A DNA stretch of 64,000 nt from Thalassobacillus cyri (lineage in GTDB: Bacteria > Bacillota > Bacilli > Bacillales > Halobacillaceae). The translations under genes were made by a program, and so were the position numbers. The stretch is taken from assembly GCF_900107755.1 (NCBI RefSeq), contig NZ_FNQR01000004.1, positions 62,001 to 126,000 of the forward strand, read 5' to 3'. Every line of letters begins with the position of its first letter. Position 1 is the first letter of the stretch. The notes beneath the pieces were generated by a model, which made no database searches, had not been told where the DNA came from, and was given only the letters and a program-made list of their open reading frames with translations. Of the stretch, positions 53,476-61,611 are shown in pieces.

Positions 53476-54738
53476 GTGAAAATGATGGAGATTAAACAGA
53501 AATTCTCAAGTGAAAGACTTACTTCTGTAGAGCAAAAAGTTCAAGAAGAAATCATGGAAAACTTATCTGTAAGTCAGTTGTCTTCTTCTGCAGACATAGC
53601 TATCACAGCGGGGAGCAGAGGAATCACTAACATTGTGGCAATTTTAAAAGCGACAGTGGACACGCTTAATTCCATGGGTTTTAACCCTTTCTTAGTACCA
53701 GCCATGGGGAGTCATGGAGGTGCCACAAAAGAAGGACAGTTGGAAGTTTTAAAGCACCTGGGTATTACAGAAGATTCTGTTGGCGCACCAATACGATCCT
53801 CAATGGAAACAGAATTCATTGGCACGACACCAAATGGCAAACCTGTGTATATGGATAAAATAGCGTATCAAGCTGATGGGATAATAGTTGTCAATCGTGT
53901 CAAAGCTCATACAGCATTTCGCGGCAATGTTGAAAGTGGGCTCAGTAAAATGGTCACTATCGGCTTAGGGAAAAGAAAAGGTGCATCTTTTGTACATAGT
54001 GATGGAGCATTACAAATGGCGGAAAATATTGAAAGCGTATCCAAGTATGCCCTGGAAAACACAAACATACTGATGGGATTAGCTATCATCGAGAATGGCT
54101 ACGATGAAACTGCAGACATCGTCGCGATAAACAAATCCGAATGGCATCAAAAAGAAGCCGAACTGTTAAAGTGGTCAAAAAAGATGATGCCCCGGCTTCC
54201 GGTTGAAGATATTGACCTATTAATTGTAGAGGAAATGGGAAAGAGTTTCAGTGGTACAGGCATGGATCCCAATATCATTGGAAGATGGAGAATCAATGGT
54301 GTGCCTGAACCAACAAAGCCTCGAATAAGTAAAATTGCTGTTTTAGACCTTAATAATGCCTCATTTGGTAACGCTCAAGGAGTTGGGCTTGGTGATTTCA
54401 CCACTAAACGTTTGTTTGACAAAATCGACAAAAAATCTACCTACACGAATGCATTAACCAGTACATACCTTCAACGAGCCATGATTCCACTAATATACGA
54501 AACTGAAAAAGAATCTATTGAAACCGCTATCCAGAGCCTCGGACCAGACAAAGACATAAGTGAAAGTAAAGTAGTCCAAATTCCGAATACCCTTCATTTA
54601 AGTAATATATTCGTTTCTCAAGCAGTGTTAAAACAGATGGAAGACGATCAAGGATGTTTCGAAATAATAAATGAACATGAGCTTTCCTATGATGAAAATG
54701 GCGATCTAGACAAAAAAATTACTGTTTATTCTTATTAG
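53476..54738 (+). CDS. Second, divergent LarA-like (nickel-pincer-type) protein
   Basis: A protein of about 420 residues related to the lactate racemase superfamily. PAMGSHGGATKEGQ holds a histidine like His108; VVNRVKAHTAFRGNVESGLS and KMVTIGLGKRKGASFVHSDG hold a histidine, a lysine and a second histidine in the order of His174, Lys184 and His200. The His-Lys spacing is 13 residues rather than 10. It is only distantly similar to the larA product at 38 kb. It probably racemises or epimerises the hydroxy acid handled by this gene region. GTG 53476 has AAGGAGG 8 bases upstream. Confidence 0.78.
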   Translation: MKMMEIKQKFSSERLTSVEQKVQEEIMENLSVSQLSSSADIAITAGSRGITNIVAILKATVDTLNSMGFNPFLVPAMGSHGGATKEGQLEVLKHLGITEDSVGAPIRSSMETEFIGTTPNGKPVYMDKIAYQADGIIVVNRVKAHTAFRGNVESGLSKMVTIGLGKRKGASFVHSDGALQMAENIESVSKYALENTNILMGLAIIENGYDETADIVAINKSEWHQKEAELLKWSKKMMPRLPVEDIDLLIVEEMGKSFSGTGMDPNIIGRWRINGVPEPTKPRISKIAVLDLNNASFGNAQGVGLGDFTTKRLFDKIDKKSTYTNALTSTYLQRAMIPLIYETEKESIETAIQSLGPDKDISESKVVQIPNTLHLSNIFVSQAVLKQMEDDQGCFEIINEHELSYDENGDLDKKITVYSY

Positions 54739-54753
54739 AAAGGAGGGGGGATC

Positions 54754-55053
54754 TTGGAAACTGCCACGCAAACAAAAAAAGGGGCGCTTGTCATACATCC
54801 AGATGACAATGTTGCCGTAGCTCTTTCGGATTTGAAAAAAGGGGAAAAATGTTCGGTTAGGCTGGGAGAATCAGAGCAATGGGTTACTGCTTTAGATGAC
54901 ATAAGTTTTGGTCATAAATTAGCGCTTTGCCCAATTGGAAAAGAAGAAAGCGTCTTAAAGTATGGAGAGGAAATCGGGAAGATGAGCGAAGTTGTCAAAA
55001 CAGGGGGATGGATACATACCCACAACTTGTATTGTGAAAGGGGGATGAAGTAG
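54754..55053 (+). CDS. UxaA-family lyase small subunit (SAF domain; SuyA-like)
   Basis: A 99-residue protein that is the N-terminal SAF domain of UxaA altronate dehydratase as a separate gene: ALVIHPDDNVAVALSDLKKG, ISFGHKLALCPIGKEE and the end GGWIHTHNLY. The histidines of HK and HTHN contribute to the metal site. It is 1 base from the large subunit. In SuyAB sulpholactate sulpho-lyase and in split altronate-type dehydratases the small subunit has this form. AAAGGAGGGGGG precedes TTG 54754. Confidence 0.88.
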   Translation: METATQTKKGALVIHPDDNVAVALSDLKKGEKCSVRLGESEQWVTALDDISFGHKLALCPIGKEESVLKYGEEIGKMSEVVKTGGWIHTHNLYCERGMK

Positions 55054-55054
55054 A

Positions 55055-56221
55055 TTGGACACTTTTATGGGCTATGCCAGAAAAGATGGACGAGTAGGGA
55101 TACGAAATCAGATTGCTGTTATACCATCCGTGTTTTGTGCGGGTAAGGTAGCGGAACGGATTGCTTACCAAGTACCCGGCTGCGTTTATTTCAGACATCC
55201 CGTTGGCTGCAGTCAGGTAGGTGAAGATCTCGAGGTAACTGCCAAGACTTTAATTGCGATAGGTAAGAATCCGAATTTTGCAGGTGTAGTGGTGGTGGGG
55301 CTAGGTTGTGAACGTTTTTCGCCCTATGAACTGGCAGAGGGCATTGCGCCTTCTGAGAAGATGTTAGAAACAGTAGTGATTCAAGAAGAGGGTGATTCTT
55401 TAGCTGCTATTCAAACAGGGAGCAAGATCGCACGAGAAATGCAGCAAATCGCTTCCAGGCAAACGAGAGAGGAATTTCCAGTCAGCGAATTAATGGTTGG
55501 TTTGAACTGCGGGGGATCGGATATGACTTCTGGGCTTATAGCCAATCCTGCATTGGGATATGCATCCGATAAACTTGTGAGCCAGGGTGGTTCTTCGATA
55601 TTAAGTGAAATTACTGAATTGATAGGGACGGAAGACATTTTAGCGAGAAGAGCAGTGGATGATGAGGTTGCAAACTCGATAAGAGGAATGATCCATCTTA
55701 CTGAGGAAAAGCTTAGGAGGCAAACGAAGGGTTCGACTAACAAGGATCGTACCCACCTTATTTCTAAAGGGAACTATGACGGAGGTTTATCAAGTGTAGT
55801 GGAAAAGTCCTTGGGAAGTATGAAGAAGTCAGGAAGCGCTCCTTTCAGTGGGGTGATACAGTACGGTCATCAGCCAGATAAAAAAGGTTTATTTTTATTA
55901 GATTCACCAGGACATGACGGCGAAGTATCAACTGGCCAAGTTGCAGCAGGGGCTCAAATTATTTTGTTCCCGACCGGGCGTGGTACTCCTACAGGTTTTC
56001 CTGGAATACCAGTAATTAAAATTACCGGGAATCCAAAAACATATATCAAAATGAAAGAGAACATTGACATTAACGCAGGAACGGTTTTGAAGCAAGAAAA
56101 AACGATTGAGCAAGCAGGAGAAGAAATCTACCAGGAAATCCTGGAAGTCGCTTCTGGAAAACAAGTAAAAGCAGAGATATTAGGACATGATGAACAATTT
56201 TGTGTGACTCGTCTTCCTTAG
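55055..56221 (+). CDS. UxaA-family lyase large subunit (SuyB-like or altronate/galactarate dehydratase)
   Basis: A 388-residue catalytic subunit: GYARKDGRVGIRNQIAVIPS, RHPVGCSQVGEDLEVTAKTL, VVVGLGCERFSPYELAE, LMVGLNCGGSDMTSGLIANP and QIILFPTGRGTPTGFPGIPV follow the UxaA C-terminal domain. The family beta-eliminates water from altronate, galactarate and similar acids or sulphite from 3-sulpholactate. Cysteine motifs CSQ, GC and NCGG likely bind iron. TTG 55055 has AAGGGGGATG upstream. It is followed by the TctCBA operon. Confidence 0.9.
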   Translation: MDTFMGYARKDGRVGIRNQIAVIPSVFCAGKVAERIAYQVPGCVYFRHPVGCSQVGEDLEVTAKTLIAIGKNPNFAGVVVVGLGCERFSPYELAEGIAPSEKMLETVVIQEEGDSLAAIQTGSKIAREMQQIASRQTREEFPVSELMVGLNCGGSDMTSGLIANPALGYASDKLVSQGGSSILSEITELIGTEDILARRAVDDEVANSIRGMIHLTEEKLRRQTKGSTNKDRTHLISKGNYDGGLSSVVEKSLGSMKKSGSAPFSGVIQYGHQPDKKGLFLLDSPGHDGEVSTGQVAAGAQIILFPTGRGTPTGFPGIPVIKITGNPKTYIKMKENIDINAGTVLKQEKTIEQAGEEIYQEILEVASGKQVKAEILGHDEQFCVTRLP

Positions 56222-56314
56222 GTATTAAATGAAAGCGCCTTTATTAGCGTTGATTTCAAACTTAATAAAAAGGGGGGATTCATACATAAAAAATGCATGG
56301 AGCAGACTGTTGGT

Positions 56315-56324
56315 AAACCGTTTT
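56315..56324 (+). promoter_or_regulatory. LacI-type operator core upstream of tctCBA
   Basis: AAACCGTTTT here equals the core of the operators before the lacI-family gene at 43012. It lies 29 bases before the tctC start. Confidence 0.45.
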
Positions 56325-56352
56325 AAAACTCAAAAATAAGGAGCTGAATATT

Positions 56353-57372
56353 TTGAAAAAATTACTATCTGCATTTATGTTGCTTGGACTTATTTTGTTA
56401 TTGGCCGCTTGTAGTGGGGATGCGAATGGTACTTCGTCAGATGATAATGGCGGGGAGGGTGGCTCAGATAGTGGAAGTGCAGAAGGCTTTCCCGATAAAC
56501 CGATCAATGTAATCGTTTCTTACTCTGCTGGTGGAGGTACGGACACAGGCGCCCGTATCCTGATTCCATATGTCGAGGAAGAACTAGGCGTTGATATGAA
56601 TATTATCAACAAACCTGGTGGAGGAGGCTGGGTTGGCTGGACAGAGCTTGCTAATGCTGATCCGGACGGGTATACCATCGGTTATATCAATACCCCTAAC
56701 CTGATGACTGGATATCTTGATCCAAAATACAACCGCGATCAAAGTCTTGAGAGTTTCGCTCCGATTGCCAACCATGTAACCGATCCTGGGGCCATCGCCA
56801 TTCGCCCGAATGATGATCGTTTTTCAACTATTGAGGAGCTTATAGAATATGCTAAGGAAAATGAGTTGACTGCAACATCTACAGGTGCAGGTAGTGATGA
56901 CCATTACGCATCTTTGAAATTGAATGACAAATTTGGTACCAAGTTTAAGGCTGTCCATAACAGTGGATCAGCAGATAGTCGTGCAGCTGTTCTTGGTGGC
57001 CATGTAGACGTTTTATTTGCCAACGTAGGGGAGCTGGCAACCCTTCATAAGGAGGGTGAGGTTAAGATTGTTGCTGTCATGAGTAAAGAAAAGTCTCCAT
57101 TCCTGGAGGATGTACCAACTTTAGCTGAAAGTGGATATGAAGATGTATATTCCTGGTCTGCTCGAGGGCTGGCCGCACCAGCGGGAATTGATGAGGAAAA
57201 ACTTGAAATCCTCCGTGCTGCGTTTGAAAAAGGAATTAAAAACGAGGAACAAGTAGAGAAAATGGGTGAAATGGGATTACAGGTAGAATATTTAGATGGA
57301 GAAGATTACGACCAGCTGTTAAAAGAGGATGAAGAAGGAGTTAAAGCTCTATCAGATCTTATGGGGTGGTAA
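56353..57372 (+). CDS. tctC: TctC-family tripartite tricarboxylate transporter binding lipoprotein
   Basis: A 339-residue lipoprotein (lipobox LAAC). INVIVSYSAGGGTDTGARIL, NIINKPGGGGWVGWTELANA and TGYLDPKYNR are the Bug-type ligand motifs. It is a close paralogue of the orphan at 34899. First gene of a complete transporter operon with tctB and tctA, so its ligand is an organic acid with a carboxylate held by the two loop motifs. TTG 56353 has AAGGAG 9 bases before it. Confidence 0.94.
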   Translation: MKKLLSAFMLLGLILLLAACSGDANGTSSDDNGGEGGSDSGSAEGFPDKPINVIVSYSAGGGTDTGARILIPYVEEELGVDMNIINKPGGGGWVGWTELANADPDGYTIGYINTPNLMTGYLDPKYNRDQSLESFAPIANHVTDPGAIAIRPNDDRFSTIEELIEYAKENELTATSTGAGSDDHYASLKLNDKFGTKFKAVHNSGSADSRAAVLGGHVDVLFANVGELATLHKEGEVKIVAVMSKEKSPFLEDVPTLAESGYEDVYSWSARGLAAPAGIDEEKLEILRAAFEKGIKNEEQVEKMGEMGLQVEYLDGEDYDQLLKEDEEGVKALSDLMGW

Positions 57373-57379
57373 TCATAAC

Positions 57380-57407
57380 ATCAACCGGGCAGAAATGCCC
57401 GGTTGAT
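57380..57407 (+). other. Hairpin after tctC (GAAA loop)
   Basis: A perfect 12-bp stem (ATCAACCGGGCA and its complement) closed by a GAAA tetraloop lies 8 bases after the tctC stop; no T-run. Likely an mRNA stabiliser that raises binding protein over TctB and TctA. Confidence 0.65.
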
Positions 57408-57428
57408 ACATAGAAGGAGGAAGGAAAT

Positions 57429-57902
57429 ATGAGCAGTAAACTCCACCAGGATTTATATGTAGGAGTAATCGTTATTGGCGTGTCTATCTTCCTTTTTATC
57501 AAAACGTTTGGACTGATTGAAGAAGCTGCCAGATACCCTCAAGGCTTATTGGTTTTATTTACGCTCTTTGGGATCTTTATTATTTTAAAAGGCATAAAGA
57601 AAACAAAATTATTAAGAGAGGGAGAAGAGTTAAAATATGATGGGGATGAAGCCCCGTTAAATATAAAACTTCTTAAATCCCCTCTTATAACACTGGCCAT
57701 TGTGGTCGTATATGTATGGCTCTTATCGTTCATCGGATTTTTTCCTGCTACGATTCTCTTTATGGCTTCCTACCTTGGATATATGCAAGTAAAGAGCTGG
57801 AAAGCTTATGTTTTCACTATTGTAGGATTAAACTTATTCATTTATTTAGTTTTCGTCATGCAACTGAACGTACAACTGCCAGCTGGAATTTTCTTCGAAT
57901 AG
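57429..57902 (+). CDS. tctB: TctB-family small membrane subunit
   Basis: A 157-residue protein with four hydrophobic segments, the usual TctB size: GVIVIGVSIFLFIKTFGLIE, YPQGLLVLFTLFGIFIIL, a long charged loop, then LITLAIVVVYVWLLSFIGFF and AYVFTIVGLNLFIYLVFV. It pairs with TctA in the membrane. GAAGGAGGAAGGAAAT precedes ATG 57429. Confidence 0.9.
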   Translation: MSSKLHQDLYVGVIVIGVSIFLFIKTFGLIEEAARYPQGLLVLFTLFGIFIILKGIKKTKLLREGEELKYDGDEAPLNIKLLKSPLITLAIVVVYVWLLSFIGFFPATILFMASYLGYMQVKSWKAYVFTIVGLNLFIYLVFVMQLNVQLPAGIFFE

Positions 57903-57914
57903 GAGGTGCTGAAT

Positions 57915-59447
57915 TTGAACGCTGAAATTTTAGGACAAGTTATTCAAAACCTATTATCTTTTCAAACCATTCTTGCGTTATTCCTGGGAGTTTTCGGAGG
58001 TATTATTATCGGAGCACTGCCAGGACTAAGTGCGACAATGGCTGTTGCTTTGCTGGTTCCTGTTACTTTTGGAATGGAACCGGTTGCGGGTCTAACCATG
58101 TTAACAGCTATTTATACCTCTGCATTATACGGGGGATCCATATCTGCTATTTTGATTCACACCCCAGGTACACCGGCTTCTGCTGCCAGTAGTTTGGATG
58201 GTTATCAGATGACCCTGAAAGGCCAGGGGGCCAAGGCGATCGGGATGGCTACTATATCTTCTATGATCGGAGGAACAGTCAGTGCATTGGCGTTGTTATT
58301 CCTCGCTCCTCCACTATCTAAGATATCATTAGCCTTCAGTGCGCCTGAATATTTTCTTATTGCGGTGTTCGGATTGACAATTATCGGTAGTCTTGCAGCA
58401 AAGTCCATGGTAAAGGGATTAGCAGCTGGAGTAATTGGTTTATTAATTGGTGCTATTGGCGTTGATATTTTGACTGGTTATCCACGATTTACATTTGGGA
58501 GCATGTCACTAGAATCAGGCATTGCACTTGTACCAGCAATGATTGGTCTGTTCTCTTTATCCCAGGTTATGATCCAAGCGGAAAACCGAGGTAAAAAACG
58601 GAAAAAAATTTCAGCTGATGCCATGTCTGGAAAAGTTCTGCCGAACAAAAAGGAATTTAAAACAGTTTGGGTATCTATTTTGCGGTCTTCCGGAATAGGG
58701 ACATTCGTAGGGATGCTTCCTGGAGCAGGCGGCGATATCGGGTCCTGGGTTGGATACAATGAAGCAAAGCGCTTTTCGAAAAACAAAGAAAAATTCGGAA
58801 CAGGCTATATTGAAGGGGTTGCTGCACCGGAGTCTGCTAATAACGCGGTTACCGGTGGTGCGTTAATACCTTTGTTAACGCTTGGAATACCTGGAAGTTC
58901 CACCACTGCAGTACTTTTGGGCGGTTTGATGATCCAGGGGCTTGTTCCCGGACATGAACTATTTACCACTCATGCTAACATCACTTACTCTGTCATATTT
59001 GGTTTTATTATTGCCAGCTTATTGCTTGGTGTGATCGGCTTATTGGGTGCAAGGTTCTTTGTAAAGATATCTGGCGTATCTGAAAAGTTACTGGCCCCTA
59101 TTATCATTGGGCTTTGTGTAGTAGGTTCTTATGCCATCAATAATAATATCTTTGATGTATGGGTGATGGTGGTTTTTGGTGTAATCGGTTATTTTATGAG
59201 AAAAACAGGATTCCATCCTGCACCAGTTATCCTTGGAATGATTCTTGGCCCTATTGCTGAGAACGGGTTGAGACAATCTATGTTAATGGCTAAAACCGAC
59301 TTGTTAACTTATTACTTTACACGTCCTATTTCCGTAGTGTTGATTGCTCTTACTGTAATTTCACTATTTTCACCACTGGTTATGAAATGGTGGGAAAAAA
59401 GAAATGCGAACAACCTGGATGATGGACAAGAAACAAAAATCAGTTAA
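57915..59447 (+). CDS. tctA: TctA-family large membrane subunit
   Basis: A 510-residue membrane protein with about 12 hydrophobic segments. FGGIIIGALPGLSATMAVALL, YTSALYGGSISAILIHTPGTP, and GMLPGAGGDIGSWVGYNEAKR and VAAPESANNAVTGGALIPLL are the TctA family motifs, two pseudo-repeats with the substrate sites. TTG 57915 has AGGAGG 8 bases upstream; a GTG at 57906 overlaps that site. Sodium- or proton-coupled carboxylate uptake. Confidence 0.95.
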   Translation: MNAEILGQVIQNLLSFQTILALFLGVFGGIIIGALPGLSATMAVALLVPVTFGMEPVAGLTMLTAIYTSALYGGSISAILIHTPGTPASAASSLDGYQMTLKGQGAKAIGMATISSMIGGTVSALALLFLAPPLSKISLAFSAPEYFLIAVFGLTIIGSLAAKSMVKGLAAGVIGLLIGAIGVDILTGYPRFTFGSMSLESGIALVPAMIGLFSLSQVMIQAENRGKKRKKISADAMSGKVLPNKKEFKTVWVSILRSSGIGTFVGMLPGAGGDIGSWVGYNEAKRFSKNKEKFGTGYIEGVAAPESANNAVTGGALIPLLTLGIPGSSTTAVLLGGLMIQGLVPGHELFTTHANITYSVIFGFIIASLLLGVIGLLGARFFVKISGVSEKLLAPIIIGLCVVGSYAINNNIFDVWVMVVFGVIGYFMRKTGFHPAPVILGMILGPIAENGLRQSMLMAKTDLLTYYFTRPISVVLIALTVISLFSPLVMKWWEKRNANNLDDGQETKIS

Positions 59448-59465
59448 TAAATTTGGAGGGAAACC

Positions 59466-60467
59466 ATGGGGAATAAAAAAATTCTTTATTTTGATAGGAC
59501 GACAGAAGAATTCAAAGCTATCTTATTAGGCCATAAACCGTCTGGATTCGATTTGTATTTCTGGCATGAGATGGATGATAACGAACGTGAAAGAATTCTT
59601 CCAGAGGTCGATTACTTATTAGCTGCTACCCACAAAACGGGAGAAGAGATTTTTTCAAAAGCTGCTAATGCGAAATTTTTTCAAAAGACAGGGATAGGTG
59701 TAGATCATATTGACCTTTCATCTGCTGATACATATGGCTTCCCTGTTTCCAATACACCAGGTGCAAATGCAACCGGTGTAGCCGAGCTGACAATTTTAAT
59801 GATATTAGCTCTATATCGAAAATTACCATTAATGAACAGAACAACTAAATCTGGTAAATGGGAAATGTGGGAGCATCGACCAACCTCATTTGAGGTGGAA
59901 GGTAAAACCCATGGCTTAATCGGATTTGGTAACATTGGTCGTCAAACAGCGAAAAGGTCACATGCTTTTGGGGCGAACATTATTTATTATGATGCATTTC
60001 AAGCTGCATCGGAACACGAGGAAGCTCTGGATGCGAAATTTTTATCATTAGAGGAAGTGTTGACTCAATCGGACATTATCAGTCTTCATATTCCCCTGTT
60101 ACCTGAAACGAAAGGACTTATTGGGAAACAGGAGCTGGAGCTGATGAAGCAGCATGCTATTTTAGTGAATGTGGCACGTGGAGGAATTGTACAAGAAGAC
60201 GCTTTATATCAAGCACTAAAGGAAAGAAAAATTGCCGGTGCAGGAATAGATGTTTGGGAACAAGAGCCGCCACAAGTTAATAACCCGTTGTTTGATCTTG
60301 AAAATGTCATCGCTACTCCTCATATTGGAGCAGGGACGAGAGACACTTTAAATAGGGTTTTGAAAACAGCTTTTCAAAATATTCTACGAGTAGAGAAAGG
60401 CCAATCACCGGAATTTGTTGTTAATAATGTAAAACAGCCTAGGGAACGTAAAGTTTCTACAGAATAG
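59466..60467 (+). CDS. D-isomer-specific 2-hydroxyacid dehydrogenase 2 (SlcC-like candidate)
   Basis: A 333-residue NAD-dependent dehydrogenase: HGLIGFGNIGRQTAKR, NVARGGIVQEDALYQAL, GIDVWEQEPPQVNNP and ATPHIGAGTRDT. It differs from the enzyme at 44155 in its N-terminal half and is directly after tctA. (S)-sulpholactate dehydrogenase SlcC is one such protein in sulpholactate clusters; others act on 2-keto sugar acids or phosphoglycerate-like substrates. Substrate unknown. Confidence 0.92.
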   Translation: MGNKKILYFDRTTEEFKAILLGHKPSGFDLYFWHEMDDNERERILPEVDYLLAATHKTGEEIFSKAANAKFFQKTGIGVDHIDLSSADTYGFPVSNTPGANATGVAELTILMILALYRKLPLMNRTTKSGKWEMWEHRPTSFEVEGKTHGLIGFGNIGRQTAKRSHAFGANIIYYDAFQAASEHEEALDAKFLSLEEVLTQSDIISLHIPLLPETKGLIGKQELELMKQHAILVNVARGGIVQEDALYQALKERKIAGAGIDVWEQEPPQVNNPLFDLENVIATPHIGAGTRDTLNRVLKTAFQNILRVEKGQSPEFVVNNVKQPRERKVSTE

Positions 60468-60497
60468 AAATATAATTGTTCGAAAGGGGAGCTTTAA

Positions 60498-61283
60498 ATG
60501 GATTTGAATCTGAAGGGAAAAGTGGCATTAGTAGTGGCGTCAAGCCAGGGATTAGGAAAAGCAATAGCTGAACAACTGGTCACTGAAGGTGCCAACGTCA
60601 TGCTCACCAGCCGTAACGAAGAAAAATTGCAGACTGTTTATGAAGAGCTTGAACAAATCGGAGGAGGGAATGTGTCCTACTTCCCTGCGGATATTACAAG
60701 TGATGAAGATATTAAAAATCTTATAGCTAAAACAAGAGAAGTATTCGGGGAAATTAATATTCTTATAAATAATGCTGGAGGACCTCCAGGAGGTACATTT
60801 GAGAAATTCAGTGATGAAGATTGGCAGAATGCGTTTGAATTAAATCTATTAAGTTATATCCGCATCATACGGCAAGTTCTTCCTGACATGAAAGAAGAAG
60901 GTGGAAGAATTATTAATATTGCTTCATCTTCTATTAAACAACCAATACCAGGGTTAATATTATCCAATACCTTCCGTTTAGGAATCGTAGGATTAGCTAA
61001 AAGTCTGGCAGAGGAGCTGGCCCCATACAATATCCTTGTCAATACTGTAGCACCGGGCAGGATTGCTACCGACCGAGTGGCTCACCTGGATCAGATGAAA
61101 GCTGAGAAACAAGGGGTCGCTAAAGAAGATATCGAGGAAGCTTCTAAAAAGAATATTCCATTAGGGCGTTATGGTAAGCCGGAAGAATTTGCAAAAGTGG
61201 TGACTTTCCTTGTGTCTGATGCAAGTACATATATGACAGGGAGTTCATTGGTTGTCGACGGAGGGATGGTTAAGTCGATTTAA
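60498..61283 (+). CDS. Short-chain dehydrogenase/reductase with atypical active site
   Basis: A 261-residue SDR-fold protein. The cofactor loop reads ASSQGLGKAIAEQL, followed by NNAGGPPGG, INIASSSIKQPIPGL and NTVAPGRIATDRV, and it ends VTFLVSDASTYMTGSSLVVDGGM. The canonical YxxxK is replaced by SNTFRLGI, so neither tyrosine nor lysine is in place; I recall a SDR subgroup of this kind but its chemistry is uncertain. Last gene of the TctCBA-led operon. GGGGAG precedes ATG 60498. Confidence 0.88.
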   Translation: MDLNLKGKVALVVASSQGLGKAIAEQLVTEGANVMLTSRNEEKLQTVYEELEQIGGGNVSYFPADITSDEDIKNLIAKTREVFGEINILINNAGGPPGGTFEKFSDEDWQNAFELNLLSYIRIIRQVLPDMKEEGGRIINIASSSIKQPIPGLILSNTFRLGIVGLAKSLAEELAPYNILVNTVAPGRIATDRVAHLDQMKAEKQGVAKEDIEEASKKNIPLGRYGKPEEFAKVVTFLVSDASTYMTGSSLVVDGGMVKSI

Positions 61284-61370
61284 ATTCCTATAGAAAAATA
61301 ATAATTACAAAAGTAGAGCCTGGATAAAGTGTATCTCATGCAGTTGACATTTTGGGAAGTTTGGCTATCC

Positions 61371-61410
61371 AAAAAAGATGATCTCTATACTAGAAGAGAT
61401 CATCTTTTTT
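61371..61410 (+). terminator. Terminator after the SDR gene
   Basis: AAAAAAGATGATCTCT pairs with AGAGATCATCTTTTTT across a short loop with T residues at the end. The remainder of 61284-61611 holds only the inverted repeat at 61541 and a -10-like TATACT at 61581. Confidence 0.92.
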
Positions 61411-61540
61411 CGTATGTATAATATCGCTGATGAAAAAGCTCTTTCGTTACTATTGCATTTTTAGAGTGTCCGAAAAAATGATTGGTTCTCCCCTTCCTTT
61501 TTATGTAGGTATAAGAGAGTCGTTAATTCCCTTGTAAGAT

Positions 61541-61561
61541 TTTCTAACAAACTATTAGAAA
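61541..61561 (+). promoter_or_regulatory. Inverted repeat upstream of the sigma-54 activator
   Basis: TTTCTAA-caaacta-TTAGAAA is a perfect 7-base inverted repeat about 50 bases upstream of the activator gene, possibly its own binding site or that of another regulator. Confidence 0.35.
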
Positions 61562-61611
61562 ATTCTAAACTTTATCATGCTATACTAGAAAAAAACAAGG
61601 GAGGGATGAAG

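Noticed and set aside
54754-56221. Broken uxaA gene
   Set aside because: Both parts have their own ribosome binding sites and complete ends, and split small and large subunits are normal in this family.
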